NCBI GenBank assembly: GCA_002298545.1
Contig: DBKQ01000104.1
Location: forward strand, 1,739 to 9,878
DNA length: 8,140 nucleotides
Reading direction: 5' to 3'
Source of the DNA: Prevotella sp. UBA746
GTDB lineage: Bacteria > Bacteroidota > Bacteroidia > Bacteroidales > Bacteroidaceae
Part shown: positions 1 through 5,824 of the stretch, piece by piece
Layout: each line of letters starts with the position of its first letter
How positions within the stretch are numbered: position 1 is the stretch's first letter
Translations under genes and position numbers: made by a program
Notes under the pieces: generated by a model
Database searches by the model: none
Told to the model about the DNA's origin: nothing
Seen by the model: the letters and a program-made list of their open reading frames with translations, nothing else

Positions 1-435
1 CTGAGCTACGGTCAGGTGAAGAACCTCAACGTTGGCGGAAAGCCTGCCGGATATTATACTACTGCCGAGAGCATCGTCGACAAGATGAACGTGGGCGACA
101 AGGTGGTTGACTATTATGCTGAACCTGTTATGCACCAGCTGATGGGAGCTAAAGACTTCGGAAAGTATGCCGACAAGACTACCGGCAAGATGCAGCTCTG
201 TTTCCTCACCAACAATGATATCACTGGCGGAAACTCCGGTTCGCCTATCTTCAACGGCAACGGCGAACTTATCGGTCTTGCCTTCGACGGCAACTGGGAC
301 TCTCTCTCAAGCGACATCCATTTCGACCGTGTTCTCGCACGCTGTATCGGTGTGGATATCCGCTACGTGCTTTACTTGATGGACAAGTGGGGACATGCCG
401 ACCGCCTGCTTAAAGAACTGGGCGTAGAGAAATAA
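1..435 (+). CDS. S46 family dipeptidyl-peptidase (DPP7/DPP11 type), C-terminal part
   Basis: This is the 3' end of a gene that enters from outside the window; the frame is open from base 1, so no start codon should be assigned here. About 144 residues are visible out of the roughly 700 usual for the family. The motif GNSGSP, with the catalytic serine codon at 235-237, and the following GELIGLAFDGNW block are diagnostic of S46 serine peptidases. These have a chymotrypsin-like fold and remove dipeptides from peptide N-termini in the periplasm or at the cell surface; asaccharolytic and oral Bacteroidetes use them for peptide nutrition. The residue 18 positions after the serine is Gly (289-291). 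In Porphyromonas gingivalis numbering this is position 673, where DPP11 has Arg (acidic P1) and DPP7 has Gly (hydrophobic P1). The protein is therefore more likely DPP7-like, which is inference from one position. The catalytic His and Asp and the signal peptide lie upstream, outside the window. A hairpin terminator follows 26 bases after the stop. Confidence 0.93.
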   Translation: MSYGQVKNLNVGGKPAGYYTTAESIVDKMNVGDKVVDYYAEPVMHQLMGAKDFGKYADKTTGKMQLCFLTNNDITGGNSGSPIFNGNGELIGLAFDGNWDSLSSDIHFDRVLARCIGVDIRYVLYLMDKWGHADRLLKELGVEK

Positions 436-461
436 TCCTCTAAACAGGGTATGACATTAAT

Positions 462-515
462 AAATCCGCTTAATTCCTTGGCTAATGCCCACGGAATTTA
501 AGCGGATTTTCTTTG
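462..515 (+). terminator. Rho-independent terminator after the S46 peptidase gene
   Basis: The left arm AAATCCGCTTAATTCC (462-477) pairs with GGAATTTAAGCGGATTT (493-509), with a single-base bulge and a loop of about 15 bases. The right arm runs into TTTTCTTTG. Because the left arm starts with A residues, the hairpin could also serve transcription arriving from the right, which would suit the convergent minus-strand gene ending at 608. The stem is clear; its activity in either direction is inferred. Confidence 0.72.
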
Positions 516-607
516 TTCAAGCAAAAATGTTTTTCATGATACCCGACTATAAAGGCTTAAAATCATACAATACGCTAACCTAAAAATATATCTCTCTACC
601 TAAGTCC

Positions 608-898
608 TTATAACGCATTCTTGCAACGTCCAATTGCCGAAACGAACCATGCCAAAGCCAAGAGTCTGACTACAACAGAAATGTCGGCAGGAAAGATACC
701 TACAAAGAATGCCAGCTGTACTTCTAACAGATGCCACGTCTGATTCATTGTAACGTCTCTCTCTAAAACTGATGAATAATATCTTGAGAGAAGGCGTACT
801 GGAGTTGTAGCCCATTCCGCAAGTCCTTTCCACAGCTCCGCCAGTTCAAACCTCTTTCCATCTATATCTCTTGTCGCAAAAATAATGTTCTTTTCCAT
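608..898 (-). CDS. Uncharacterised 96-residue protein with two hydrophobic segments
   Basis: I do not recognise a named family. The ATG at 898 follows an A/G-rich leader (AAAGAAAGGAAAAG) and a probable -7 promoter element at 931-938, which supports this start. The N-terminal 50 residues are polar and charged, with a motif of the form WATTPVRLLSRYYSSVLERD at residues 29-48. The C-terminal half has two hydrophobic stretches, residues about 58-70 and 74-90, separated by a short Asp-containing turn. This could be a membrane hairpin or a packed helical domain. It has its own promoter and converges on the S46 gene, so it appears to be transcribed alone. Coherent composition, leader and promoter argue for a real gene. 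An overlapping ORF in another minus-strand frame (600-833) looks like a shadow. Confidence 0.7.
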   Translation of the reverse strand: MEKNIIFATRDIDGKRFELAELWKGLAEWATTPVRLLSRYYSSVLERDVTMNQTWHLLEVQLAFFVGIFPADISVVVRLLALAWFVSAIGRCKNAL

Positions 899-1091
899 AA
901 TCTTTTCCTTTCTTTGTTTTAATTCTGCTGCAAAGTTACGACAACGGAGTGCAACATCTGTTCACCGTTAATGTTATGTGTGTTAAGAAAGCATGTAAAT
1001 GGAAACGGTAGATTACAGGATTTGCAGTGTATAGTCTGTTATTAACTTGTTTTGTCAATTTTCGCCTAAAAATACCACCTAAATTGACGAG
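899..1091. other. A/T-rich intergenic stretch upstream of the 96-residue protein gene
   Basis: Apart from the -7 element I see only a short inverted repeat, GTCAATTT (1054-1061) with AAATTGAC (1081-1088). A 60-codon open frame on the minus strand (936-1118) runs through this stretch and into the CCCTCACA repeat. It has no convincing leader or recognisable domain, so I do not call it a gene. Confidence 0.55.
931..938 (-). promoter_or_regulatory. Probable -7 element for the 96-residue protein gene
   Basis: Read on the minus strand this is TAACTTTG, an exact match to the Bacteroidetes -7 consensus TAnnTTTG, placed 32 bases upstream of the ATG at 898. No TTTG occurs at the ideal -33 spacing; GTTG-like sequences at 942-955 are closer than usual. 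The -7 assignment is reasonable and the -33 part is weak. Confidence 0.5.
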
Positions 1092-1203
1092 AAAATTTTT
1101 TTGTAAATTTACCCTCACACCCTCACACTTCGGCTAAACGTATTGAGATTCAGAGACTTATAGTGTGAGGGTAGGTGTGAGGGTAAAAAATCTACCCTCA
1201 CAC
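1092..1203 (-). repeat. Composite GTGTGAGGGT repeat, left copy (inverted)
   Basis: Read on the minus strand, the element has these parts in order: a hairpin GTGTGAGGGTA / TACCCTCACAC (1203-1175); a second inverted unit ACCCTCACAC (1172-1163) followed by TAT; a non-repetitive spacer of about 30 bases; a direct double unit GTGTGAGGGTGTGAGGGT (1128-1111); and, 8 bases on, the tract AAAAAAATTTT (1102-1092). The same order of parts occurs in the opposite orientation at 2928-3057, on the other side of the ATPase gene. It begins 13 bases past the ATPase stop codon. Confidence 0.75.
1175..1203 (-). terminator. Hairpin 3' of the ATPase gene, possible terminator
   Basis: A perfect 11-bp stem, GTGTGAGGGTA (1175-1185) with TACCCTCACAC (1193-1203), has a 7-base loop. 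It lies 13 bases downstream of the ATPase stop codon on the minus strand. There is no clean U-tract after the stem in that direction; the T-run sits in the loop. Termination or 3'-end protection is therefore only an inference. The hairpin belongs to the left composite repeat. Confidence 0.4.
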
Positions 1204-1216
1204 ACAAGTTAACCTA

Positions 1217-2554
1217 CTATAATATCCTGCCCAGCAGCTTATCCAGACTGCCGGCATAATATATAGGAATATTATATAGAGTAAAGGCATTGCCGTCGGA
1301 TTTGGATATATTGTCAGACGAGAACGAGCCGTTCCATAAGCGCAAGGCAAGCTTCTCTTTCGATTCGTTCATAAAAAGATGAAGCGAGCGCAATTTGGAA
1401 TTATTGCCAGTCTTCACCTCAATGGGCAAGACATGAGATTTATAGCGTATCAAGAAGTCTACCTCTGCTTGAGAATTTCTCGCTTCGCGAACCCAAAACA
1501 TTCGCTTCTCCCCAAACGTGAATGATGCTCCCAGAAGTTCCTGTGCCACGACATGCTCTGCGATATCACCATTCCATAACTCATCTGTGTCGGTGGAAAA
1601 CAACAGGTCTTCTTGCATTCCTGCTACATAATTTACAAGTCCTGTATCAAGCCACAACAGCTTCGGACTTTTCTTCGTGTCTGGCAATAGCGGAAAGGAC
1701 GTTGAAGTCTGTGGATATACAAGTTCGAGAAGTAATGTCTTCTCCAATATACGAAATGCATTGCTTACATCGGCAGACTTGAATGACGAATTTGAAAACT
1801 TTGCAAATTGTATTCTGTGTGCAGCAAGGCTCCAGCCATAATTCAATATGTAACGTATGCAATCCTGCTCTTTCGGTTTACTGGCATATTTCTCTACATC
1901 ATCGCGATAGCCGGAAAGTAACGAATTGAAAACGCCCTCAAGTCTGACAAAGTCACGATGCTGTGCGTAATTCGCCACAGCCTCTGGCAATCCACCTACA
2001 ATCATGTATTTCCGGAATAAATCCAGCGTGTACTCATGCAGAGAATTGGGAACAGAGAAATTGCCGACTTGTTCTGCGAGCATACTTTCCCCCATTGCCT
2101 GAAGAAACTCCACAAAGTTGCAAGGGTGAAGAGCCATATATTCCACTCTGCCTACAGGAAAAGAGATATGTCGCCCCATCAAGCTCTCAAGGAGCGAACC
2201 TGCTGCGATGACATATAAATCGGGACGCTTTTCATAAAAATAACGTAATGTCTGAACTGCATTTGGCTCATTCTGTATCTCATCGATAAAAATCAGTGTT
2301 CGCCCGCTGTCTTGACTTATTTTTGCCTTAAAGAAGATGCCCACAAGCAAATCCTCGAAACTGCTATATCCGGCAAACATGGCTGCATTATCTTTTTCCT
2401 CAAGATTTATGTATATATAATTGTCGAAATCTTTTGAAAAAAGCTCTACCAATGTTGTTTTTCCTACCTGTCGAGCTCCACGCAAAACAAGAGGTTTTCT
2501 CTCCTCTTTATTTGCCCAGCCTCGAAGGTAGTCTAATGCTAATCTTTGAAACAT
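1217..2554 (-). CDS. AAA_14/DUF4143 family ATP-binding protein
   Basis: 445 residues, close to the usual length for this family. The N-terminal AAA domain has a Walker A motif GARQVGKT (residues 26-33), a Walker B motif TLIFIDEIQ (86-94) and a sensor-like AAGS (117-120). The middle is helical (GGLPEAV, 187-193). The C-terminal DUF4143 region ends in EVDF (364-367) and PIEVK (377-381), arranged like the D...ExK core of PD-(D/E)XK nuclease folds. Catalytic activity is not established for the family in general. Family members are common, often multi-copy, in Bacteroidetes, and their biological role is poorly defined; links to defence or mobile elements are speculative. The ATG at 2554 follows a -7 element (TATCTTTG) by about 25 bases, which fixes the start. 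The gene stands alone between two inverted composite repeats, with direct repeats behind its promoter and a hairpin after its stop. It also appears richer in A/T than the genes to its right, which fits acquisition but does not prove it. Confidence 0.93.
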   Translation of the reverse strand: MFQRLALDYLRGWANKEERKPLVLRGARQVGKTTLVELFSKDFDNYIYINLEEKDNAAMFAGYSSFEDLLVGIFFKAKISQDSGRTLIFIDEIQNEPNAVQTLRYFYEKRPDLYVIAAGSLLESLMGRHISFPVGRVEYMALHPCNFVEFLQAMGESMLAEQVGNFSVPNSLHEYTLDLFRKYMIVGGLPEAVANYAQHRDFVRLEGVFNSLLSGYRDDVEKYASKPKEQDCIRYILNYGWSLAAHRIQFAKFSNSSFKSADVSNAFRILEKTLLLELVYPQTSTSFPLLPDTKKSPKLLWLDTGLVNYVAGMQEDLLFSTDTDELWNGDIAEHVVAQELLGASFTFGEKRMFWVREARNSQAEVDFLIRYKSHVLPIEVKTGNNSKLRSLHLFMNESKEKLALRLWNGSFSSDNISKSDGNAFTLYNIPIYYAGSLDKLLGRIL

Positions 2555-2578
2555 ATCTAATCATTTAATAATCAGCCA

Positions 2579-2607
2579 CAAAGATACGACTTATTTTCAA
2601 ATCCAAA
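2579..2607 (-). promoter_or_regulatory. Promoter of the AAA_14/DUF4143 gene
   Basis: On the minus strand TATCTTTG (2586-2579) matches the Bacteroidetes -7 consensus. TTTG (2607-2604) lies 17 bases upstream as a -33 element; another TTTG at 2612-2609 gives a 22-base spacing. Both candidate -33 elements fall inside the first of the 32-33 bp direct repeats. A start of transcription near 2570 would leave a leader of only about 15-20 bases. Confidence 0.62.
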
Positions 2608-2757
2608 CCAAAAATAAACAAAAAACGATGCAAAACCAAACCAAAAATAGCATAATTCTGATTCAAATCCAAACCAAAACAACGGAAAAACGATTCAAAT
2701 CCAAAGCAAGAATAACAAAAAGCAATTCAAATCCAAAGCAAGGACAACATAAAAGAC
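2596..2757. repeat. Five direct repeats of 32-33 bp behind the ATPase promoter
   Basis: Units begin at 2596, 2629, 2662, 2694 and 2726. Each starts with a form of TTCAAATCCAAASCAA (S is C or G) followed by an A-rich tail such as AAAACGA. Unit 2 is the most diverged at its start (TGCAAAACCAAACCAA); units 4 and 5 have G at the variable position. The spacing is 33, 33, 32, 32 bases, close to three turns of B-DNA, so equivalent bases lie on the same face of the helix. Unit 1 overlaps the -33 element of the ATPase promoter. The array resembles iterons or stacked operator sites; no binding protein is known. Confidence 0.82.
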
Positions 2758-2773
2758 ATTGCCGATAGAAGTG

Positions 2774-2815
2774 GCACCAAAAGTGCATCTATGCTGCACC
2801 AATGGTGCAGCATAG
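2774..2815. repeat. Pair of dyad elements, the second a 27-bp palindrome
   Basis: GCACCAAAAGTGC (2774-2786) and GCACCAATGGTGC (2796-2808) are two related dyads whose starts are 22 bases apart, about two helical turns. The second extends to a near-perfect palindrome: arms CTATGCTGCACCA (2789-2801) and TGGTGCAGCATAG (2803-2815) around one central base. It lies between the operon end at 3069 and the ATPase promoter, both on the minus strand. It could be a protein-binding site, a weak terminator for the operon, or an interspersed repeat. Confidence 0.7.
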
Positions 2816-2927
2816 AAATACCGCAGCCAAATGATAGCTTTGCTTTGTTTTAAGCATAGACTTTTTATTTTACCTCTCCCGTGTATGGGGTGGAGTCAGA
2901 GGGGGAGGCGTCTCCGCATTTATATCT
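2816..2927. other. Intergenic stretch with no gene seen
   Basis: A T-rich segment leads into an imperfect C-rich/G-rich inverted repeat, CCTCTCCC (2873-2880) with GGGGGAGG (2901-2908). Short plus-strand open frames here run into the GTGAGGGT repeats and give low-complexity peptides, so I do not call them genes. Confidence 0.5.
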
Positions 2928-3057
2928 GGGTGAGGGTAGGTGTGAGGGTAGACGTCCTACCCCTCACACTATCCCTCACACAGTCAACTGCTTGTGTTTC
3001 AGTGGGTTATTATGTATGGGTGAGGGTGTGAGGGTAAAACGGCCGAAAAAAATTTTT
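2928..3057 (+). repeat. Composite GTGTGAGGGT repeat, right copy
   Basis: On the plus strand: GGGTGAGGGTA (2928-2938); a hairpin GTGTGAGGGTAG (2940-2951) with CTACCCCTCACAC (2957-2969), one bulged base; then TAT and CCCTCACAC (2973-2981), which can pair with the outer GGGTGAGGG to extend the stem. A spacer of about 36 bases follows, then the double unit GGGTGAGGGTGTGAGGGT (3018-3035) and, 10 bases on, AAAAAAATTTTT (3046-3057). This is the same order of parts as the left copy at 1092-1203, in opposite orientation. Its A/T tract ends 11 bases from the helix-hairpin-helix gene's stop codon, so it may also shape the 3' end of the operon transcript. Confidence 0.75.
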
Positions 3058-3068
3058 GTTTCATCATC

Positions 3069-3992
3069 CTAAAACTCCACGTAATGCTTCAGCCGCTCTA
3101 TGTCGGCAGCGGTGAACGACTTCATCAGCCGCAGGTCGGCAAGCGACTTGATGTTGCCGCGAAGACGACGGTAGTCTACTATGTCGCGTGCCTGGTAGAA
3201 ATTAAAGTATGGATGCTGGCGAAGCTGACTGTAGGTGAGCTTGTTTATGTTTAGCCGGCGAACGGCAGAGGCGTCTACATGCACATAGGCAATTGCCTCT
3301 TGCGGAAAACCGTCAATCTCTAATAGTTGACTGGAGGAATAGAATCCACCGAGCTTTTCCCGCCGTCTCAATATGGCGCGGGCAAAGCTGCTGCCAATGC
3401 CCGGAATCTTTTTCAGCTGTGTGGTGTCGGCAGTGTTGAGGGCGATATGCTCGCCTGTCTTCAGCTTGTGGGGATAGAGCGAGGTGTCGCGAGGGGCAGC
3501 CGGTTGACGGTTTTCTCTTGTGGCTGACTGGTTGTTGGCATAAGAGGAAGAATAGAATTCAGAAGCCGGCAGGTAGTCGTCGGCGATGCGGATATACGGG
3601 GCGAGCCTCTCGTATTGCTTCTTCGTAATGCCGTAGACGCGGGCGAAGTCTCCCCGGCTACGGAAGATGCCTCCGGCGGCGCGGTATTTATATATGTTGC
3701 GTATCATCCAAGGCTGAAGACCGAGTCTAAGAAAAACCGTGCTGTCGGCTGTATTCGGGTCGAAGGCAAAGAGTTCGGCTTTTCTCTCAGTCATGCCATA
3801 CCTTTTCTCGCCAAAAGGCGAAACGCCGTCCCTGCCGTTGGAGACAACGGCAGAGACGGCGCTTTCTATATCCTCGTCTTTCGTGTTCCCTATTACGAGC
3901 ATGGCGGCAAAAGCCACTGCCGCAAGGGCAAAAAGGAAGACAATAGCGATACGGTCGCTCTTGTGAAGATAAAACAGTTCTCTTATTCTCAT
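3069..3992 (-). CDS. Membrane-anchored helix-hairpin-helix (ComEA-like) DNA-binding protein
   Basis: 307 residues. A short basic N-terminus (R2, R4, K11, R14) precedes one hydrophobic segment at about residues 15-34, which predicts a single anchor with the rest in the periplasm. Three helix-hairpin-helix units of the ComEA type follow. Unit 1 spans about 76-136 (FDPNTADS ... GGIFRSRGDFARVYGI). Unit 2 spans about 184-240 and is the most canonical (LNTADTTQLKKIPGIG ... GGFYSSSQLLEIDGF). Unit 3 spans about 246-307 (LNINKLTYSQLRQHPYF). The linker at 141-180 is Ser/Asn/Pro-rich. The family binds double-stranded DNA without sequence specificity; ComEA is the periplasmic DNA receptor of natural transformation. 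A competence role is possible but no other com genes are visible. It is the last gene of the operon, starting 6 bases after the CYTH stop. The junction TAACATGGAATG suggests translational coupling. The first ATG in that string is out of frame; the second, at 3992, is used. Confidence 0.88.
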   Translation of the reverse strand: MRIRELFYLHKSDRIAIVFLFALAAVAFAAMLVIGNTKDEDIESAVSAVVSNGRDGVSPFGEKRYGMTERKAELFAFDPNTADSTVFLRLGLQPWMIRNIYKYRAAGGIFRSRGDFARVYGITKKQYERLAPYIRIADDYLPASEFYSSSYANNQSATRENRQPAAPRDTSLYPHKLKTGEHIALNTADTTQLKKIPGIGSSFARAILRRREKLGGFYSSSQLLEIDGFPQEAIAYVHVDASAVRRLNINKLTYSQLRQHPYFNFYQARDIVDYRRLRGNIKSLADLRLMKSFTAADIERLKHYVEF

Positions 3993-3998
3993 TCCATG

Positions 3999-4505
3999 TT
4001 ATCTGTATTCTTCAGGCAACTGGTCCTTCCATTCGGAAAACGGCATCTGCCGGAGACAGGAATTGTAGAAGCGGCGGTCGCCCGTCACTTCGTCGGCAAT
4101 GAAACCAGGCTTGTCGTATGGCTCGTCCTCAGACGACAGTTCCACCTCAGCCATCACCAGTCCGTCGTTCTCGCCATAGAATTCGTCAACCTCAAAGGTG
4201 TGGTTGCCGCAGGGCACGAGATAGCGGGTCTTGTCGATGATGCCCGGTTCGCAGAGTTGCATCAGGTGTTCCGCCTCGTCGGGTGTGATTTCCTTCTCAA
4301 ACTCATAGCGGGTCAGTCCGCCATAGCTCGACGGACCCTTTATAGTGAGGAATCCTTTTCCGTCGCGGATGCGCACACGTACGGTGCGCCCCTTTGCGCT
4401 GCAGATATATCCTTGTTTGATACGCGACGACGAGCAAGCCATATGTTTGTATTCGCCGTCGCGCTTGTGTACAAGGAACTTGCGTTCAATCTCAAGTCCG
4501 CTCAT
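3999..4505 (-). CDS. CYTH domain protein (triphosphate tunnel metalloenzyme)
   Basis: 168 residues, the usual size for single-domain bacterial CYTH proteins. The signature ExExK is EIERK (E5, E7, K9). Further tunnel-lining charged residues of the family follow in the expected order: RIKQGYI (28-34), RVRIR (43-47), TIKG (54-57), YEFEK (67-71), KTRY (92-95), FEVDEF (104-109) and AEVEL (119-123). CYTH enzymes bind a triphosphate group in an eight-stranded barrel with Mg or Mn. Bacterial members are mostly inorganic triphosphatases, while relatives include CyaB adenylate cyclase and thiamine triphosphatase. The substrate here cannot be read from sequence; a tripolyphosphatase is the most likely guess. 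No signal peptide, so it is cytosolic. It starts 12 bases after the 46-residue membrane protein and ends 6 bases before the helix-hairpin-helix gene. Confidence 0.92.
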   Translation of the reverse strand: MSGLEIERKFLVHKRDGEYKHMACSSSRIKQGYICSAKGRTVRVRIRDGKGFLTIKGPSSYGGLTRYEFEKEITPDEAEHLMQLCEPGIIDKTRYLVPCGNHTFEVDEFYGENDGLVMAEVELSSEDEPYDKPGFIADEVTGDRRFYNSCLRQMPFSEWKDQLPEEYR

Positions 4506-4517
4506 AGCTCTTCAGCG

Positions 4518-4658
4518 TTAAGCCTGTGTAGAATAGAATATCAGCAAAGCCACGGCACCTACTGCCAGGGCTGCCAAAATCCAGTTGAACACTTTTGCTC
4601 CTTCTTTTGCCTGTTGCTCTTTATAGCGCTCCCGGCGTGCTTTTCCTTTTTCGCTCAT
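4518..4658 (-). CDS. 46-residue single-span membrane protein
   Basis: A short gene, easily missed. The ATG is at 4658 and the TAA at 4518-4520. The first 22 residues are very polar and mainly basic (MSEKGKARRERYKEQQAK...). They are followed by one hydrophobic segment at about residues 24-42 (FNWILAALAVGAVALLIFY) and a four-residue tail ending STQA. The positive N-terminus predicts N-in topology with the tail in the periplasm. It sits in a strict chain of minus-strand genes, 36 bases after prfB and 12 bases before the CYTH gene, with an A/T-rich leader. I do not recognise a family or function. Position, start codon, leader and clean domain structure support a real gene. Confidence 0.82.
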   Translation of the reverse strand: MSEKGKARRERYKEQQAKEGAKVFNWILAALAVGAVALLIFYSTQA

Positions 4659-4694
4659 AGTATTAATTTTTTTAGTTGTTATATTTAATGTTGT

Positions 4695-5819
4695 TTATTG
4701 TTCTTCGTCGTTTACGGGGAATTCCATCAGATATGCCTTGATGAATCCGTCGATCTTTCCGTCCATCACGCCGTCCACGTCGGAGGTCTGATAGTTCGTG
4801 CGGTGGTCTTTCACTCTGCGGTCGTCGAAGACGTAGCTGCGTATCTGGCTGCCCCATTCTATCTTCTTCTTGCCAGCCTCAATCTTGGCTTGCGCCTCGA
4901 GACGTTTCTTCATGGCGCGGTCGTAGAGCTGCGACTTGAGCAGGCGCATGGCGTTGTTGCGGTTTTCGAGCTGCTTGCGGCTCTCTGTGTTCTCGATGAG
5001 GATTTCCTCCTCTTCGCCCGTGTCGGGGTCGGTATACTGGTAGCGCAGACGCACACCGGTCTCCACCTTGTTCACGTTCTGACCGCCGGCACCGCCGCTT
5101 CGGAAGAGGTCCCAGCTAACCTTCGACGGGTCTACGTATACCTCGATGGTGTCGTCGACGAGTGGCGACACGAAGACGCTGGCAAAGCTTGTCATTCGCT
5201 TGCCCTGGGCGTTGAACGGGGAGACGCGCACGAGGCGGTGTACTCCATTCTCGCTCTTCAGATATCCGTAGGCATATTCTCCTCCCTCTATCTCCATGGT
5301 AACGCTCTTTATTCCAGCCTCGTCGCCCTCTTGCAGGTCGCTGATGGTTACTTTATGTCCGTGGCTCTCTGCCCAGCGCATATACATGCGCATAAGCATC
5401 GACGCCCAGTCTTGGCTCTCGGTGCCGCCGGCTCCTGAGTTGATCTTCAGCACGCAGTCCATCGGGTCTTCCTTCTGGCGCAGCATGTTCTTCAGCTCCA
5501 GGTCTTCGATAGCCTTGATAGCCTTGGCGTAGTCCTCGTCCACCTCCTCTTCGGTAACCATGTCGTCGTGGTAGAAGTCGAAGGCGAGCTGCAGCTCGTC
5601 GGCGAGTGTGCGCACTTCCTTATATCCGGTGAGCCATTTCTCTATGCCCTTCACCTTTTTCATCTGCTCCTGGGCGCGCTTTGGGTCATCCCAGAAGTCA
5701 GGTGCCTGAGTGCGCAGCTGTTCTTCTTCGAACTCTACTTTCTTCTTGTCTATATCGAGATATTTGTGGAGAGCGTCGGCGCGCTCCATTACGTCTTTCA
5801 GTTGATCTTGAGTTATCAT
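4695..5819 (-). CDS. prfB: Peptide chain release factor 2 (RF2)
   Basis: 374 residues, near the usual 365-375. RF2 recognises UGA and UAA stop codons and triggers peptide release at the ribosome. The stop-codon recognition tripeptide is SPF (residues 200-202), which marks RF2 rather than RF1 (PxT). The universal GGQ is at 245-247 within SGGAGGQNVNKVETGVR. The N-terminal helical domain (1-110) and C-terminal region are complete. The position equivalent to Escherichia coli RF2 residue 246 appears to be Ser. Many bacterial prfB genes carry a programmed +1 frameshift at CUU-UGA near codon 25. At the matching place here (KYLDIDKKK, codons 21-22, bases 5759-5754) the sequence is CTC GAT and the frame is continuous, so this copy needs no frameshift and lacks that autoregulation. 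It lies 38 bases after the acyl-CoA synthetase gene and probably shares its transcript. Confidence 0.97.
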   Translation of the reverse strand: MITQDQLKDVMERADALHKYLDIDKKKVEFEEEQLRTQAPDFWDDPKRAQEQMKKVKGIEKWLTGYKEVRTLADELQLAFDFYHDDMVTEEEVDEDYAKAIKAIEDLELKNMLRQKEDPMDCVLKINSGAGGTESQDWASMLMRMYMRWAESHGHKVTISDLQEGDEAGIKSVTMEIEGGEYAYGYLKSENGVHRLVRVSPFNAQGKRMTSFASVFVSPLVDDTIEVYVDPSKVSWDLFRSGGAGGQNVNKVETGVRLRYQYTDPDTGEEEEILIENTESRKQLENRNNAMRLLKSQLYDRAMKKRLEAQAKIEAGKKKIEWGSQIRSYVFDDRRVKDHRTNYQTSDVDGVMDGKIDGFIKAYLMEFPVNDEEQ

Positions 5820-5824
5820 TTTAT

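Noticed and set aside
936..1118. Minus-strand open frame of 60 codons
   Set aside because: It begins in the CCCTCACA repeat, has no leader or domain, and runs through the promoter region of the 96-residue protein gene.
2596..2757. Possible CRISPR array
   Set aside because: Units follow one another directly at 32-33 bp with related sequence throughout; there are no unique spacers of constant length and no cas genes.
1092..3057. Insertion sequence or classical transposon
   Set aside because: The flanking repeats are inverted, but no transposase, no clean terminal ends and no target-site duplication are seen. Only a transposon-like unit is suggested, as a hypothesis.
2831..3072. Two short plus-strand open frames over the right composite repeat
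   Set aside because: Their peptides are low-complexity translations of the GTGAGGGT units with no sign of selection as protein.
3615..4688. Plus-strand open frame of 357 codons
   Set aside because: It lies antisense to the helix-hairpin-helix, CYTH and 46-residue protein genes, all with clear motifs or operon context. Its translation shows no domain and spans the gene boundaries.
4698..5438. Plus-strand open frame of 246 codons
   Set aside because: Antisense to prfB, whose SPF and GGQ motifs are unmistakable.
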